From assembly GCA_013373445.1 (NCBI GenBank), contig JABXHV010000009.1:1-55787 (forward strand): a stretch of DNA of 55,787 bases, read 5' to 3'. This DNA comes from Paracoccaceae bacterium (lineage in GTDB: Bacteria > Pseudomonadota > Alphaproteobacteria > Rhizobiales > Stappiaceae). The translations under genes were made by a program, and so were the position numbers. The notes under the pieces are model-generated. The model saw only the letters and a program-made list of their open reading frames with translations, searched no databases and was not told the origin of the DNA. The number at the start of each line of letters is the position of its first letter. Position 1 is the stretch's first letter. Of the stretch, positions 8,089 to 16,346 are shown one piece after another.

Positions 8089-9240
8089 TTAATCGAAGAC
8101 AATTTTGGGTGCCGCTTTGACATCTGCGCCCGCAGGCGCGTCGATTGTCTCATACACCTTGGCTGCGATGTCCCGGTAAATCGCCGCATGAGCGCCGTCT
8201 GGATCAGAGACAACGACCGGGTTGCCGCTGTCTGATGTCTCGCGAATGGCCATGTCCAAAGGCACTTCCCCAAGGAAGGGAACGTCCAGCCGCTCGGCTT
8301 CGCTGCGCGCTCCGCCATGACCGAAGATGTCGTGACGACTGCCGCAATCGGGACATAGGAAATAGCTCATGTTCTCAACGATTCCCAAAACCGGCACCTC
8401 GACGCGTCGGAACATGTTCAGCCCCTTGCGCGCATCGATGAGAGCAAGATCCTGAGGCGTCGAGACGATAACTGCACCGGCGAGCGGAACCTGCTGCGCC
8501 ATCGTAAGCTGAGCGTCGCCGGTCCCCGGAGGCATGTCGACAACCAATACATCGAGTTCGCCCCAGTCCACTTCGCGCAACATCTGGGTAAGCGCAGAAA
8601 TGACCATTGGGCCGCGCCAGATCATCGGCGTATCTTCCTCGACCAGGAACCCCATGGACATGATCTTCAAGCCATGACCTTCCATCGGCTTGATGACACG
8701 GCCGGAGACATGCTCTGGACGGCCACTGACATTGAAAAGCCGTGGAATTGAAGGCCCATAGATATCGGCATCCATAACGCCGACCTTCAGACCGTTGGCT
8801 TTCAGGCCCAGCGCGAGGTTGGCTGTTGTGGTCGACTTGCCGACGCCGCCTTTGCCAGAGGCAACGGCGATAATGTGCTTGATACCAGGAACACCAGGTT
8901 TGCCATCTGATCGTTCAGTGGGTGCGGAGTTTCTGCGTGGCGCAGAGGCAGTTTGCGGCTTTGCCGGGGCTGCCGCTTCACCGCCAGAGACACGCTCTGC
9001 GGTCAGTGCCACCATTGCTTTTTCAACGCCAGCAACTCCCAACACAGCTGTTTCGGCAGCTTCACGTAGCGGTTCCAGCTCCTTGGCACGTTCTGCTGGC
9101 ACGCTTATCGAAAAAGCGACGCGGCCATCGGACACGAAGATTTCTGAGACGAGTTTCAGAGATACAAGATCCCCGACACCGTCAGGTCCCGCGATTTGGC
9201 TCAAACGGTCCTGCACCGCGTTCTTGATTGTCTCACTCAT
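8089..9240 (-). CDS. apbC: Iron-sulfur cluster carrier protein ApbC/Mrp
   Basis: This 383-residue cytosolic P-loop ATPase transfers [4Fe-4S] clusters to target enzymes. An N-terminal MIP18/DUF59 domain (about residues 5-80) is joined by an Ala/Pro linker to the ATPase domain. The deviant Walker A is GKGGVGKST at 129-137, VVDMPPGTGD is present, and the cluster-binding Cys296-x2-Cys299 lies in YFLCPDCG. The ATG at 9240 follows GGAAAG and replaces a longer frame reaching 9285. It is divergent from the cupin gene across a 136-bp promoter region. Confidence 0.95.
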   Translation of the reverse strand: MSETIKNAVQDRLSQIAGPDGVGDLVSLKLVSEIFVSDGRVAFSISVPAERAKELEPLREAAETAVLGVAGVEKAMVALTAERVSGGEAAAPAKPQTASAPRRNSAPTERSDGKPGVPGIKHIIAVASGKGGVGKSTTTANLALGLKANGLKVGVMDADIYGPSIPRLFNVSGRPEHVSGRVIKPMEGHGLKIMSMGFLVEEDTPMIWRGPMVISALTQMLREVDWGELDVLVVDMPPGTGDAQLTMAQQVPLAGAVIVSTPQDLALIDARKGLNMFRRVEVPVLGIVENMSYFLCPDCGSRHDIFGHGGARSEAERLDVPFLGEVPLDMAIRETSDSGNPVVVSDPDGAHAAIYRDIAAKVYETIDAPAGADVKAAPKIVFD

Positions 9241-9376
9241 TTTTCTTTCCCGACTTTCAAGGCCATGGCTCTTGGCGCGTGTCATAAATTGGGGCTAAAC
9301 TAGCTGCATCCATTACAGGGTCAATTGCTGTTTTGCACCCCCCCACCCTTCTCCCGACGACAAGAAAGAGAGTCTG

Positions 9377-9856
9377 ATGTCTGACCAGACGAAAGTCTTT
9401 GCCGTAGTGGCGGCTGATGCTCCCAAACGCAACAAGCCATCAAACTACCCTGAACCCTTCGCCTCAAGAGTTGCCGACCGCACCAAGCGCGCACTTGGCG
9501 ACATGTTTGGGCTGACCAATTTCGGCGTCAACTTGACAACCATCAACCCTGGCAGCCAGTCCACCATCATGCACAAACACGACAAGCAGGATGAGTTTGT
9601 CTATATCCTTGAAGGTGATGCCGTCCTTGTTACGGAAGATGGCGAATACGAGTTGAGGACAGGCATGTGCGCGGGTTTTCCGGCTGGCGGGCACGCTCAT
9701 CAGCTGATCAACCGCTCTGACAAACCGATGACCTACCTGGAAATTGGGGACCGGACACCCGGCGACTCCGTTGAATATCCGAACGATGACCTGCGCGCGG
9801 ACGCGGCCCCGGAAGGCGGATACGTTTTTGTCCATAAGGACGGCTCGCCCTACTGA
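9377..9856 (+). CDS. Cupin domain protein
   Basis: This 159-residue protein is a single-domain cupin. The first cupin motif is visible as MHKHDKQDEFVYILEGDAVLV and the second as GMCAGFPAGGHAHQLINRSD, providing His, Glu and His metal ligands. It resembles alphaproteobacterial proteins annotated as cupin or putative sugar-epimerase-like; no reaction can be assigned. It is followed after 91 nt by an SDR gene on the same strand, so the two may be co-expressed. Confidence 0.8.
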   Translation: MSDQTKVFAVVAADAPKRNKPSNYPEPFASRVADRTKRALGDMFGLTNFGVNLTTINPGSQSTIMHKHDKQDEFVYILEGDAVLVTEDGEYELRTGMCAGFPAGGHAHQLINRSDKPMTYLEIGDRTPGDSVEYPNDDLRADAAPEGGYVFVHKDGSPY

Positions 9857-9947
9857 CCCATTATCATATCTGGATCATATCTGGCTGCTTCCCCAGGTTT
9901 GATGACCCAAACTGATCAAGCAGGATCAAATAGCTCAGGAGACCACC

Positions 9948-10625
9948 ATGACGACTCTTCTTGTGACTGGCGCCAACCGCGGGATTGGCTTTCAAATAGC
10001 AAGCAGCGGCATTGAATTGGGCTGGACGGTTTACGGGTCTGTTCGGACACAGCAGCAGGCAGCTGAGCTGGAGGCTACGCTGCCGGGTATTCACATCATG
10101 GTGCTTGATGTCTGTGACCGAAAAGCGATTGAAAAGGCGGCCTCCTCGTTCGCCGAACCTCTTGATGTCCTCATCAACAATGCCGGCATCATCGGTCCGG
10201 ACAAGCAGTCCCCTCTGGAGATGGACTTTGACGGATTTGAGCGGACGCTTGCGGTCAACACGCTCGCGCCTCTTGCTGTCGCGCAAGCTTTCCTGCCCGC
10301 ACTGAAGCAATCAGCTCATGGCCGCATTTTGACCATATCCAGTCAGATGGCCTGGATGGGGTACGCCAAGTCGGACCGAATTGCTTACCGGGCCTCCAAA
10401 GCTGCCGTAAACAAGGTCATGCAGGGACTCGCAACAGATCTGGAAGCGGAAGGAATCGCGGTTGGGGTGATCGATCCTGGCTGGGTTCGCACGGATATGG
10501 GCGGAGCGAGCGCCGAAAATGATGCAGAGGATGTAGCCAAAGGTATTCTGGCGCTGGCAGACAGGTTCGCCATGAAAGACAGTGGAAAGTTCTTCAAATG
10601 GAGCGGTGAAGAGCGGCCTTATTGA
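9948..10625 (+). CDS. Short-chain dehydrogenase/reductase (SDR)
   Basis: This 225-residue oxidoreductase has the classical SDR nucleotide site TGANRGIG at residues 7-14, the NNAG segment (LINNAGIIG), and the catalytic Ser and Tyr-x3-Lys (ISSQMAWMG and YRASKAAVNK). The GGAG ribosome-binding site is 6-8 nt before the ATG. Its lack of a long C-terminal substrate loop and the VIDPGWVRTDMGG segment place it with C-factor/carbonyl-reductase-like SDRs. Substrate unknown. The 274 nt after it hold no gene I can support. Confidence 0.87.
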   Translation: MTTLLVTGANRGIGFQIASSGIELGWTVYGSVRTQQQAAELEATLPGIHIMVLDVCDRKAIEKAASSFAEPLDVLINNAGIIGPDKQSPLEMDFDGFERTLAVNTLAPLAVAQAFLPALKQSAHGRILTISSQMAWMGYAKSDRIAYRASKAAVNKVMQGLATDLEAEGIAVGVIDPGWVRTDMGGASAENDAEDVAKGILALADRFAMKDSGKFFKWSGEERPY

Positions 10626-10899
10626 ACAGGTAGACGTTCGCAATGCACTCTGCCAATGGCAAACGCGCTCAATTTCATCTGCATGCGCACAAAACATTCG
10701 CAGGCGCACTCTTGTCAGCCGGTTCACTCAACCTGATACTTTTCGAAACCAACGCAGCTATCCGGCATAAGCTTTTCCATCGCTCGGGCAGCACTTGAAA
10801 GGTGTCACAAGTCATGCAGACCGAAAGGTCATCCCAGAGATCTAACGTGTTTTCTACAATAGTGTCCGTTGTCATGAGACTTGAAGCAGGCGCACGTTG

Positions 10900-11559
10900 A
10901 TGATGGTGATCAAGGGTGTTCCGCTTCAAAACACTTTGACTTGCATCCTGGCTGGCGGCCAGTCGCGCAGAATGGGCGGTGGTGACAAGACTCTGCTGTC
11001 GCTTGGGGGCCACACGATGTTGGCTCAGATTCTTGAACGGGTTCGTGACCAGTCTCACAAGATAATATTAAACGCGAATAACGCTGCAGAGCGCTTCGAG
11101 GACTACGGGCTGCCCGTTGTCAGCGACGCGATCGAAGGCTTTCTTGGGCCCTTGGCGGGTCTCCTATCTGCCATGACCTACGCCAAGCAGCATTCTCCTG
11201 AAATAACTCATATCATTACGGTTTCCAGCGACAGCCCGTTTTTGCCGATCGATCTGATTGATCGTTTCTGCACCAGCACACCGGTCGCAACGCCTGTCCT
11301 AGCTCTGGCCAGCTCGCGCGAGCGTCTCCATCCGGTGTTCGGGCTATGGCCCATATCGCTTGAAAGTGATCTCAGGAGCTGGCTGCAGCAAGGCAAGACC
11401 GGCAAGGTGCTCGCGTGGGCAGATCGCCACGACAGCATCGAGATCAGTTTTCCAGACGATCCAGATACCGGGCTTGACCCATTCTTCAACGTCAACACGC
11501 CGGAAGACCTGGACACCGCAAGACGGATGGTCGGCGTAGCGTCTCGACTTGATCTTTGA
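10900..11559 (+). CDS. mobA: Molybdenum cofactor guanylyltransferase MobA
   Basis: This cytosolic enzyme joins GMP from GTP to molybdopterin to form the MGD cofactor used by DMSO-reductase-family enzymes. The nucleotide-binding motif LAGGQSRRMGGGDK is at residues 17-30, followed by SDAIEGFLGPLAGLLSAM and the metal-binding SSDSPFLP. The C-terminal FFNVNTPEDL segment is typical. Three candidate starts lie close together (TTG 10897, ATG 10900, ATG 10903); I use 10900, about nine nt after AGCAGG. mobB is not adjacent. The gene is convergent with the GST gene, the stops being four nt apart. Confidence 0.93.
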   Translation: MMVIKGVPLQNTLTCILAGGQSRRMGGGDKTLLSLGGHTMLAQILERVRDQSHKIILNANNAAERFEDYGLPVVSDAIEGFLGPLAGLLSAMTYAKQHSPEITHIITVSSDSPFLPIDLIDRFCTSTPVATPVLALASSRERLHPVFGLWPISLESDLRSWLQQGKTGKVLAWADRHDSIEISFPDDPDTGLDPFFNVNTPEDLDTARRMVGVASRLDL

Positions 11560-11563
11560 TTGA

Positions 11564-12211
11564 TCAAATATCAGAGGCAGCAATCACCCAGCTTTCGGCG
11601 CGCGCGTCGCGCTCCCATGCCTGCCATGCTTCAAGTCCGCGGATCTTTTCCATATAGGCCAATGCCACGGGATCCTTTGTTAAACCGTAAGTATGGAAGC
11701 GGCTGACGACCGGCGCAAACATGGCGTCCGCGATTGAAAAGTCGCCATAAAGAAAATCCCCGCCCGACAAATCAAGCGCCTGCGTCCAAAGACGAACGAT
11801 CCTGTCGACATCTTTTTTGGTCGCCTCATCGATGGCAAGTTCGAAAGGGTCACGCGACATATTCATCGGACAAGCTCCGCGCAATGCTTGAAACCCTGAG
11901 AGCATTTCGCAGGAGGCGGACCGCGCATGTGCCTTCAGGCTCAGTTCGGCAGGCCACAGGCCGACGTCCGGGTAAAGCTCCGCCACATAGTCCAGAATTG
12001 CCAAAGACTCCCAAACCTGTATGTCACCATGCTTGAGGAACGGAACCTTGCCATGCGGGGAGACAGCTTTGATCGCGGTGTTTCCAGCGTCGAAATCAAG
12101 AGGAATTACGGTCGTCGTAAAACTCAGTCCGGCGTGCTGCATCGCCAACCAAGGCCGGAAAGACCATGATGAATAGTTCTTGTTTCCGATGATCAGTTCA
12201 AGTTTTGGCAT
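11564..12211 (-). CDS. Glutathione S-transferase family protein
   Basis: This 215-residue protein has an N-terminal thioredoxin-like GSH-binding domain, with KNYSSWSFRPWLAM around residues 10-23, the cis-proline segment HGKVPFLKHGD and the ESLAILDYVAE helix, and an all-helical C-terminal domain with GDFSIADAMFAPVVSRFHTY (the N-capping box). The ATG at 12211 has AAAGGTCA just upstream; the frame is open to 12262. It resembles the beta/YfcF-like group of proteobacterial GSTs. Physiological substrate unknown. Confidence 0.88.
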   Translation of the reverse strand: MPKLELIIGNKNYSSWSFRPWLAMQHAGLSFTTTVIPLDFDAGNTAIKAVSPHGKVPFLKHGDIQVWESLAILDYVAELYPDVGLWPAELSLKAHARSASCEMLSGFQALRGACPMNMSRDPFELAIDEATKKDVDRIVRLWTQALDLSGGDFLYGDFSIADAMFAPVVSRFHTYGLTKDPVALAYMEKIRGLEAWQAWERDARAESWVIAASDI

Positions 12212-12617
12212 CGATTGACCTTTCAACACTCTGCACAACAGAGTGCAATTGCCGTTGCACACATTGGATCACTAAACGCCGGCAAATAACATCCGTCCAA
12301 TGGAGAAGCTTGATGGCATTCATCGCACAACTTGATGTTTGGCTCTGGAGCCATTTCGGCGAGCGACACTTTTGGCGCAGGAAACCTGCCATAAACTGAG
12401 TTTGGTCGAAGTGATGTTTTCGCAGCCGCTTCGGCGCCTTTTCAACGTTTTGAAGTAAAAGCAAGATCTTTTTGGGGACTGGATGTTTTTTTGTTAGGCG
12501 CGCTTGATATTTAAGCAAAAGTTCTGGAAATATGGAGGTTGGTTGGCTGGACCGTGAGGTTCCTCCGGTCGAACGATAATGTAAAAGCCAAGACAAAAAA
12601 CGAGACGGGGATATTCA
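12212..12617. other. Divergent intergenic region without a recognised gene
   Basis: This 406-nt region lies between the leftward GST gene and the rightward binding-protein gene. The short frames here have no usable starts or recognisable similarity. It must hold the promoters of both genes; a T-rich stretch around 12467-12496 is the only compositional feature I see. Confidence 0.5.
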
Positions 12618-13394
12618 ATGCGTATTATGCGTTTGGCAGCGATTGCTGCAGTTGCTCTGACTGCGATCAGCAGTGCAGAAGCAAAAGATTGGTCCAAGAT
12701 TCTGATTGGAACAGAAGGCGCCTACCCTCCCTTCAACAACCTGACTTCCGACGGCAAGCTGGTCGGATTTGACATTGAAATCGCAGACGCGATTTGTGAA
12801 GAATTGAAGGTTGAGTGCGAATTCGTTGTTCAGGACTGGGACGGAATGATTCCTGCTCTGATCGCGGGCAAGTTTGACGCTGTGATCGCTTCCATGTCGA
12901 TCACTGAAGAGCGTAAGCAAAAAGTCGACTTCACCGGCAAATACTACAACACACCTCCTGCGATTGCGGTTCCAAAGGACAGCAAGCTGACCGGAGTTAC
13001 CGATGCGGACCTGGATGGCGTGTTGCTTGGCGCACAGTCTTCAACAACACACTCAAACTATGCTGAAGAACGCCTACCTTCTGCCGACCTGAAGCTTTAC
13101 CCAACGCCAGATGAGTACAAGCTCGACATCATCGGCGGCCGCATCGATGCCGTAATCGACGATTCGATCGTGCTCAGCGACTGGTTGAAATCCGAAGACG
13201 GTGCTTGCTGCAAGATCCTCGGCATGGTTCCAAACGTTATTGAGATCCACGGCGAAGGCGCCGGCATTGCGGTTCGCAAGGAAGATACAGATCTCAAAGA
13301 AATGCTGAGTGACGCTATCCTGGCCATTCGCGAGAACGGAAAGTACGCCGAAATCAATGCGAAGTACTTCGACTTCGACGTTTACGGCGAGTAA
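12618..13394 (+). CDS. Amino-acid ABC transporter substrate-binding protein (HisJ/ArgT-like)
   Basis: This 258-residue periplasmic protein has a signal peptide (residues 1-22, SSAEA) and a family-3 solute-binding fold. Landmarks are TEGAYPPFNNLTSDGKLVGFDIEIA, DWDGMIPALIAGKFDAVIASM and ITEERKQKVDFTGKYY, typical of lysine/arginine/ornithine or opine binding proteins. It is the first gene of an importer operon with two permeases. A hairpin follows the stop codon, as expected for a gene needed in excess over its permeases. Confidence 0.92.
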   Translation: MRIMRLAAIAAVALTAISSAEAKDWSKILIGTEGAYPPFNNLTSDGKLVGFDIEIADAICEELKVECEFVVQDWDGMIPALIAGKFDAVIASMSITEERKQKVDFTGKYYNTPPAIAVPKDSKLTGVTDADLDGVLLGAQSSTTHSNYAEERLPSADLKLYPTPDEYKLDIIGGRIDAVIDDSIVLSDWLKSEDGACCKILGMVPNVIEIHGEGAGIAVRKEDTDLKEMLSDAILAIRENGKYAEINAKYFDFDVYGE

Positions 13395-13413
13395 TCTCGA
13401 AATATTAAACGAG

Positions 13414-13450
13414 CAGCACGGCGGCAATGTTTGCCGTGCTGTCTATTTTT
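13414..13450 (+). terminator. Intercistronic stem-loop after the binding-protein gene
   Basis: CAGCACGGC (13414-13422) pairs with GCCGTGCTG (13433-13441) and is followed by a T-rich tract. It probably terminates part of the transcripts or protects the upstream mRNA, allowing more binding protein than permease to be made. Confidence 0.75.
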
Positions 13451-13522
13451 TAAGTTTGCGCGCAGTTTGTTCCAATTTCAGGATTGCGTCCGGATGCTGA
13501 CAACGAAAGCAGGCCCTGAACA

Positions 13523-14236
13523 ATGAACGACGCATTGACCCTGCTGTCCTTCGGCGATGCCGGTTGGGGTGATGAAATCGCGCACGGCGTGTTCATCACG
13601 GTGACGCTCGCACTCGCCACACTGCCGTTTGGTCTCCTGCTCGGCCTGCTGATTGCCCTTGCAAAAAGATCGTCGGAACCATCCTTGCAGATGGCGGCCA
13701 ATCTGTTCACAACATTGTTCCGTGGGCTGCCTGAACTACTGGTTTTGTTTCTGGTGTACTACGGCATTCAGACCGGCGTGTCGCAGCTCTTCAAGTTGCT
13801 CGGCTATGACGCCTACATCGAGATCAACGCCTTCATCTCAGGCATCATTGCCTTGTGCATGGTGTTCTCATCCTATGCCTCCGAGGCATTCCTGTCGGCT
13901 TTCCAAGGGATTCCCAAAGGTCAATATGAAGGTGGCTATGCACTGGGGCTCTCGCGCTTTCAAACCCTCAGATTGATCATCCTGCCACAACTCGTGCGGT
14001 TGGCGCTGCCGGCCCTTGGCAACTTGTGGCTCATCCTGCTCAAGGATACATCTCTGGTCTCTGTAATCGGGCTTGCCGATCTTGTTCGCCAGAGCGGAAT
14101 TGCGGCGCGTGTCACCAAGGATCCGTTCCTGTTCTTTGGCGTTGCATGCCTGATCTATCTCCTGCTCGCGATGATCTCGTCGATTGGCATCTCTCGCATT
14201 GAGAACTGGTCCAAACGCGGGGAGCAAGCCCGATGA
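13523..14236 (+). CDS. Amino-acid ABC transporter permease (HisQ-like)
   Basis: This 237-residue inner-membrane protein has about five helices and the HisM/HisQ family segments LFTTLFRGLPELLVLFLVYYG and the EAA loop YEGGYALGLSRFQTLRLIILP, which contacts the ATPase. It overlaps the next permease gene by four nt (ATGA), showing translational coupling. With the second permease it would form a heterodimeric channel for a basic amino acid or opine. Confidence 0.92.
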   Translation: MNDALTLLSFGDAGWGDEIAHGVFITVTLALATLPFGLLLGLLIALAKRSSEPSLQMAANLFTTLFRGLPELLVLFLVYYGIQTGVSQLFKLLGYDAYIEINAFISGIIALCMVFSSYASEAFLSAFQGIPKGQYEGGYALGLSRFQTLRLIILPQLVRLALPALGNLWLILLKDTSLVSVIGLADLVRQSGIAARVTKDPFLFFGVACLIYLLLAMISSIGISRIENWSKRGEQAR

Positions 14237-15066
14237 AGGTCGCCGACCACTTTATCGAACCGCGCCCGGCAGTCATCACTGCTGCTCGGCACCAATGGAC
14301 CGGCGCCCGGATCACGGGCAATGTCCTGATGGCCCTGTGGATCATCGCCGGGGCATCGCTGCTGTACTATCTCGGTCAGAACGTCTTCAGCCCGTTCACC
14401 GCCAAGTATTGGCCGAAATATGTATCCGGATTTCAAACGACGATCACTGTCGTCGTCATCTCCATCCTGATCGGCGCCGCAGTGTCATTGCCGATCGCTA
14501 TGGCGCGGGCGTCGAAATACAAGATCTTCAGCGCACCCGCTTATGCCTATGTGTATTTTTTCCGCGGCACGCCCCTCCTGGCCCAGACATTCCTGATCTA
14601 CTACGGTTCAGGAACGTTCCGTGATGCGCTCAGCGACATTGGCGTGTGGTGGTTCTTCCGCGATGCCTGGTACTGCATTGTCTTCGCCTTTTCACTCAAC
14701 ACTTCCGCCTATCAGGCAGAGATCTTGCGCGGCGCGATCCAGAATGTTCCGAAAGGACAATGGGAAGGCGGTCAGGCGCTTGGGCTGTCAAAGCCTGTGA
14801 TTTTCCTGAAAATCATTCTGCCCCAGGCCCTGATGGTGGCACTGCGGCCCTACGGCAATGAAATCATCTTGATGCTGAAGAGCTCCGCGATTGCCTCCAT
14901 CGTGACAATCTATGATCTTATGGGGGAAACGCGCCGGGCCTATTCACGCTCTTTCGACTTCCAGGCCTATCTGTGGGCAGCCGTGTTCTATCTGATCGTG
15001 GTGGAAGGGCTGCGCCGTCTTTGGGACCGCTTCGAACATCGCCTCACACGGCACCTGACCCGCTAG
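14233..15066 (+). CDS. Amino-acid ABC transporter permease (HisM-like)
   Basis: This 277-residue partner permease has a longer cytosolic N-terminus (about 35 residues) than its neighbour. Key segments are AYVYFFRGTPLLAQTFLIYYG and the EAA loop WEGGQALGLSKPVIFLKIILP. It ends the operon; no ATP-binding gene follows, so the importer must borrow an ATPase encoded elsewhere. The nearest amino-acid ATPase in the window, at 52647-53384, belongs to another importer. Confidence 0.92.
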   Translation: MKVADHFIEPRPAVITAARHQWTGARITGNVLMALWIIAGASLLYYLGQNVFSPFTAKYWPKYVSGFQTTITVVVISILIGAAVSLPIAMARASKYKIFSAPAYAYVYFFRGTPLLAQTFLIYYGSGTFRDALSDIGVWWFFRDAWYCIVFAFSLNTSAYQAEILRGAIQNVPKGQWEGGQALGLSKPVIFLKIILPQALMVALRPYGNEIILMLKSSAIASIVTIYDLMGETRRAYSRSFDFQAYLWAAVFYLIVVEGLRRLWDRFEHRLTRHLTR

Positions 15067-15088
15067 GACCCAAACTCCGATTGGGTCC
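15066..15088. terminator. Stem-loop between convergent genes
   Basis: GGACCCAA (15066-15073) pairs perfectly with TTGGGTCC (15081-15088) around a 7-nt loop, just after the permease stop and before the convergent LysR gene stop. There is no clear T-run, so terminator activity is uncertain. Confidence 0.45.
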
Positions 15089-15090
15089 CA

Positions 15091-15987
15091 TCAGGCGGGG
15101 GCCGAAAGGGACTCCCTGGCCATCCGCTTGATCCATGTGCAGAAGTTCTTCAAAGGCGGACGCATGACGCCCGGGCGCCTCACCAGATAGTATCCGGACC
15201 GACCGGAACGAACTTCTTCAAACAATACGCGCAGACTTCCTGCCTGAATTTCTGCTTCCACAAACATTCGCCCCGTCACGGTTATGCCCATACCGCGACG
15301 CAAGCTGTCGCTGACCATGTAACCGGGCATCTGCGTGAGGTTCAGGTTGGTTCTTGGAACCACACCCTGCTTTTCAAGCCACGTTGCCAGCTCATTGGTG
15401 CCAAGCTCAATCAGCCAGGGAAAGTCCTGCAGCTCCGATGGTTCATAGATTTTATCCTCCCCCACCAAGCTGGTCGCTCCCACGACAACATAGTCGGTCG
15501 GCATCAGCAGTTCGACTTCAACACCTGGCCAATCTCCTTCGCCGAAGCGGATCGACATATCAACCCCGCCTGGCTGCAGATCAACCACTTGACCTGTCGG
15601 ATTGAGGATCAGTTCCGTCTCGGGATATTCGCGTTTGAAATCAGGGATGCGGGCCATCAGCCAATGGGCTGCGAATGTAGGAGTCGGTGAAATATTAAGG
15701 GCTCGCATGGCGCCGCTACTGGCCAGTCGTTCGACGCCATCCTGGATTTCGGAGAACCCTTTGGCGAGGCTTTGCGCCAACAGTTCGCCTTCCGCCGTGA
15801 GAGCCACCCCCCTTCCCTGACGCTGAACCAGCTCCGCCCCGAGTTCGCTCTCCAGCCCCCTTACCTGCTGGCTGACAGCAGCATGGGTGACGTTCAATGC
15901 GCGTCCTGCTGCTGAGAAGCTCTTTGTCTCCGCCACTGCGGAAAAAGCGCGCAATGCGCCCAGAGATGGTAGGTCTCGCCACTTCAT
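15091..15987 (-). CDS. LysR-family transcriptional regulator (GcvA-like)
   Basis: This 298-residue DNA-binding protein has an N-terminal winged HTH (LRAFSAVAETKSFSAAGRAL, then THAAVSQQVRGLE) and a C-terminal co-inducer domain of the GcvA/AmpR branch (FAAHWLMARIPDFKREYPE, VDMSIRFGEGDWPG). The ATG at 15987 is used; the frame extends to a TTG at 15999. A 19-bp inverted repeat lies exactly against this start, so autoregulation is likely. It is divergent from a small ORF at 16086. It could also control the convergent importer, but that is inference. Confidence 0.9.
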   Translation of the reverse strand: MKWRDLPSLGALRAFSAVAETKSFSAAGRALNVTHAAVSQQVRGLESELGAELVQRQGRGVALTAEGELLAQSLAKGFSEIQDGVERLASSGAMRALNISPTPTFAAHWLMARIPDFKREYPETELILNPTGQVVDLQPGGVDMSIRFGEGDWPGVEVELLMPTDYVVVGATSLVGEDKIYEPSELQDFPWLIELGTNELATWLEKQGVVPRTNLNLTQMPGYMVSDSLRRGMGITVTGRMFVEAEIQAGSLRVLFEEVRSGRSGYYLVRRPGVMRPPLKNFCTWIKRMARESLSAPA

Positions 15988-16006
15988 ATGTAACTTCAAC
16001 TTACAT
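15988..16006. promoter_or_regulatory. Inverted repeat at the LysR gene start, likely LysR operator
   Basis: ATGTAA-CTTCAAC-TTACAT is a perfect 6-bp inverted repeat with a 7-nt spacer, ending next to the LysR start codon and about 80 nt before the divergent small ORF. Position and symmetry fit an autoregulatory LysR-type site. Confidence 0.5.
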
Positions 16007-16085
16007 TTTAGAAATTTTCCTGACTGGCATTAAATCACGGTTTAGGCGCAAAATCAAAACATCGAAACAGAAGGAACTGTTAGTT

Positions 16086-16244
16086 ATGATGAACATCTAC
16101 GCACAAAGCTTTATGACCGCCAGCCGTTTTTCTTCAACAACGTCCAATCAGCTCATCGAAGCTGCACCGACCCGGACCAGCCCAAAGAGAGTCCTTGGCG
16201 GTGTCGCCACCCTGTCTGCAATCCTGGCGATGTTTTGTTTTTAG
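16086..16244 (+). CDS. Small hypothetical protein with C-terminal membrane segment
   Basis: This 52-codon frame has a good ribosome-binding site (AAGGA about 10 nt before the ATG at 16086; another ATG follows at 16089). The product starts MMNIYAQSFMTASRFSS, has a polar middle with TRTSPKR, and ends in a hydrophobic stretch (GGVATLSAILAMFCF) that could insert in the membrane. It faces the LysR gene across the inverted repeat, the usual place for a LysR target. I recognise no family. The 3-hydroxyisobutyrate dehydrogenase-like gene follows after 102 nt. Confidence 0.45.
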   Translation: MMNIYAQSFMTASRFSSTTSNQLIEAAPTRTSPKRVLGGVATLSAILAMFCF

Positions 16245-16346
16245 GAAAAGCCCCTGACAGACCCCGGTCAATCCGCTACAACTTTTGTGAAACAGGCAAT
16301 GAGATGAACAAGTTGCCACCATCATTTGCAAAGGGAACGCGCGTTT

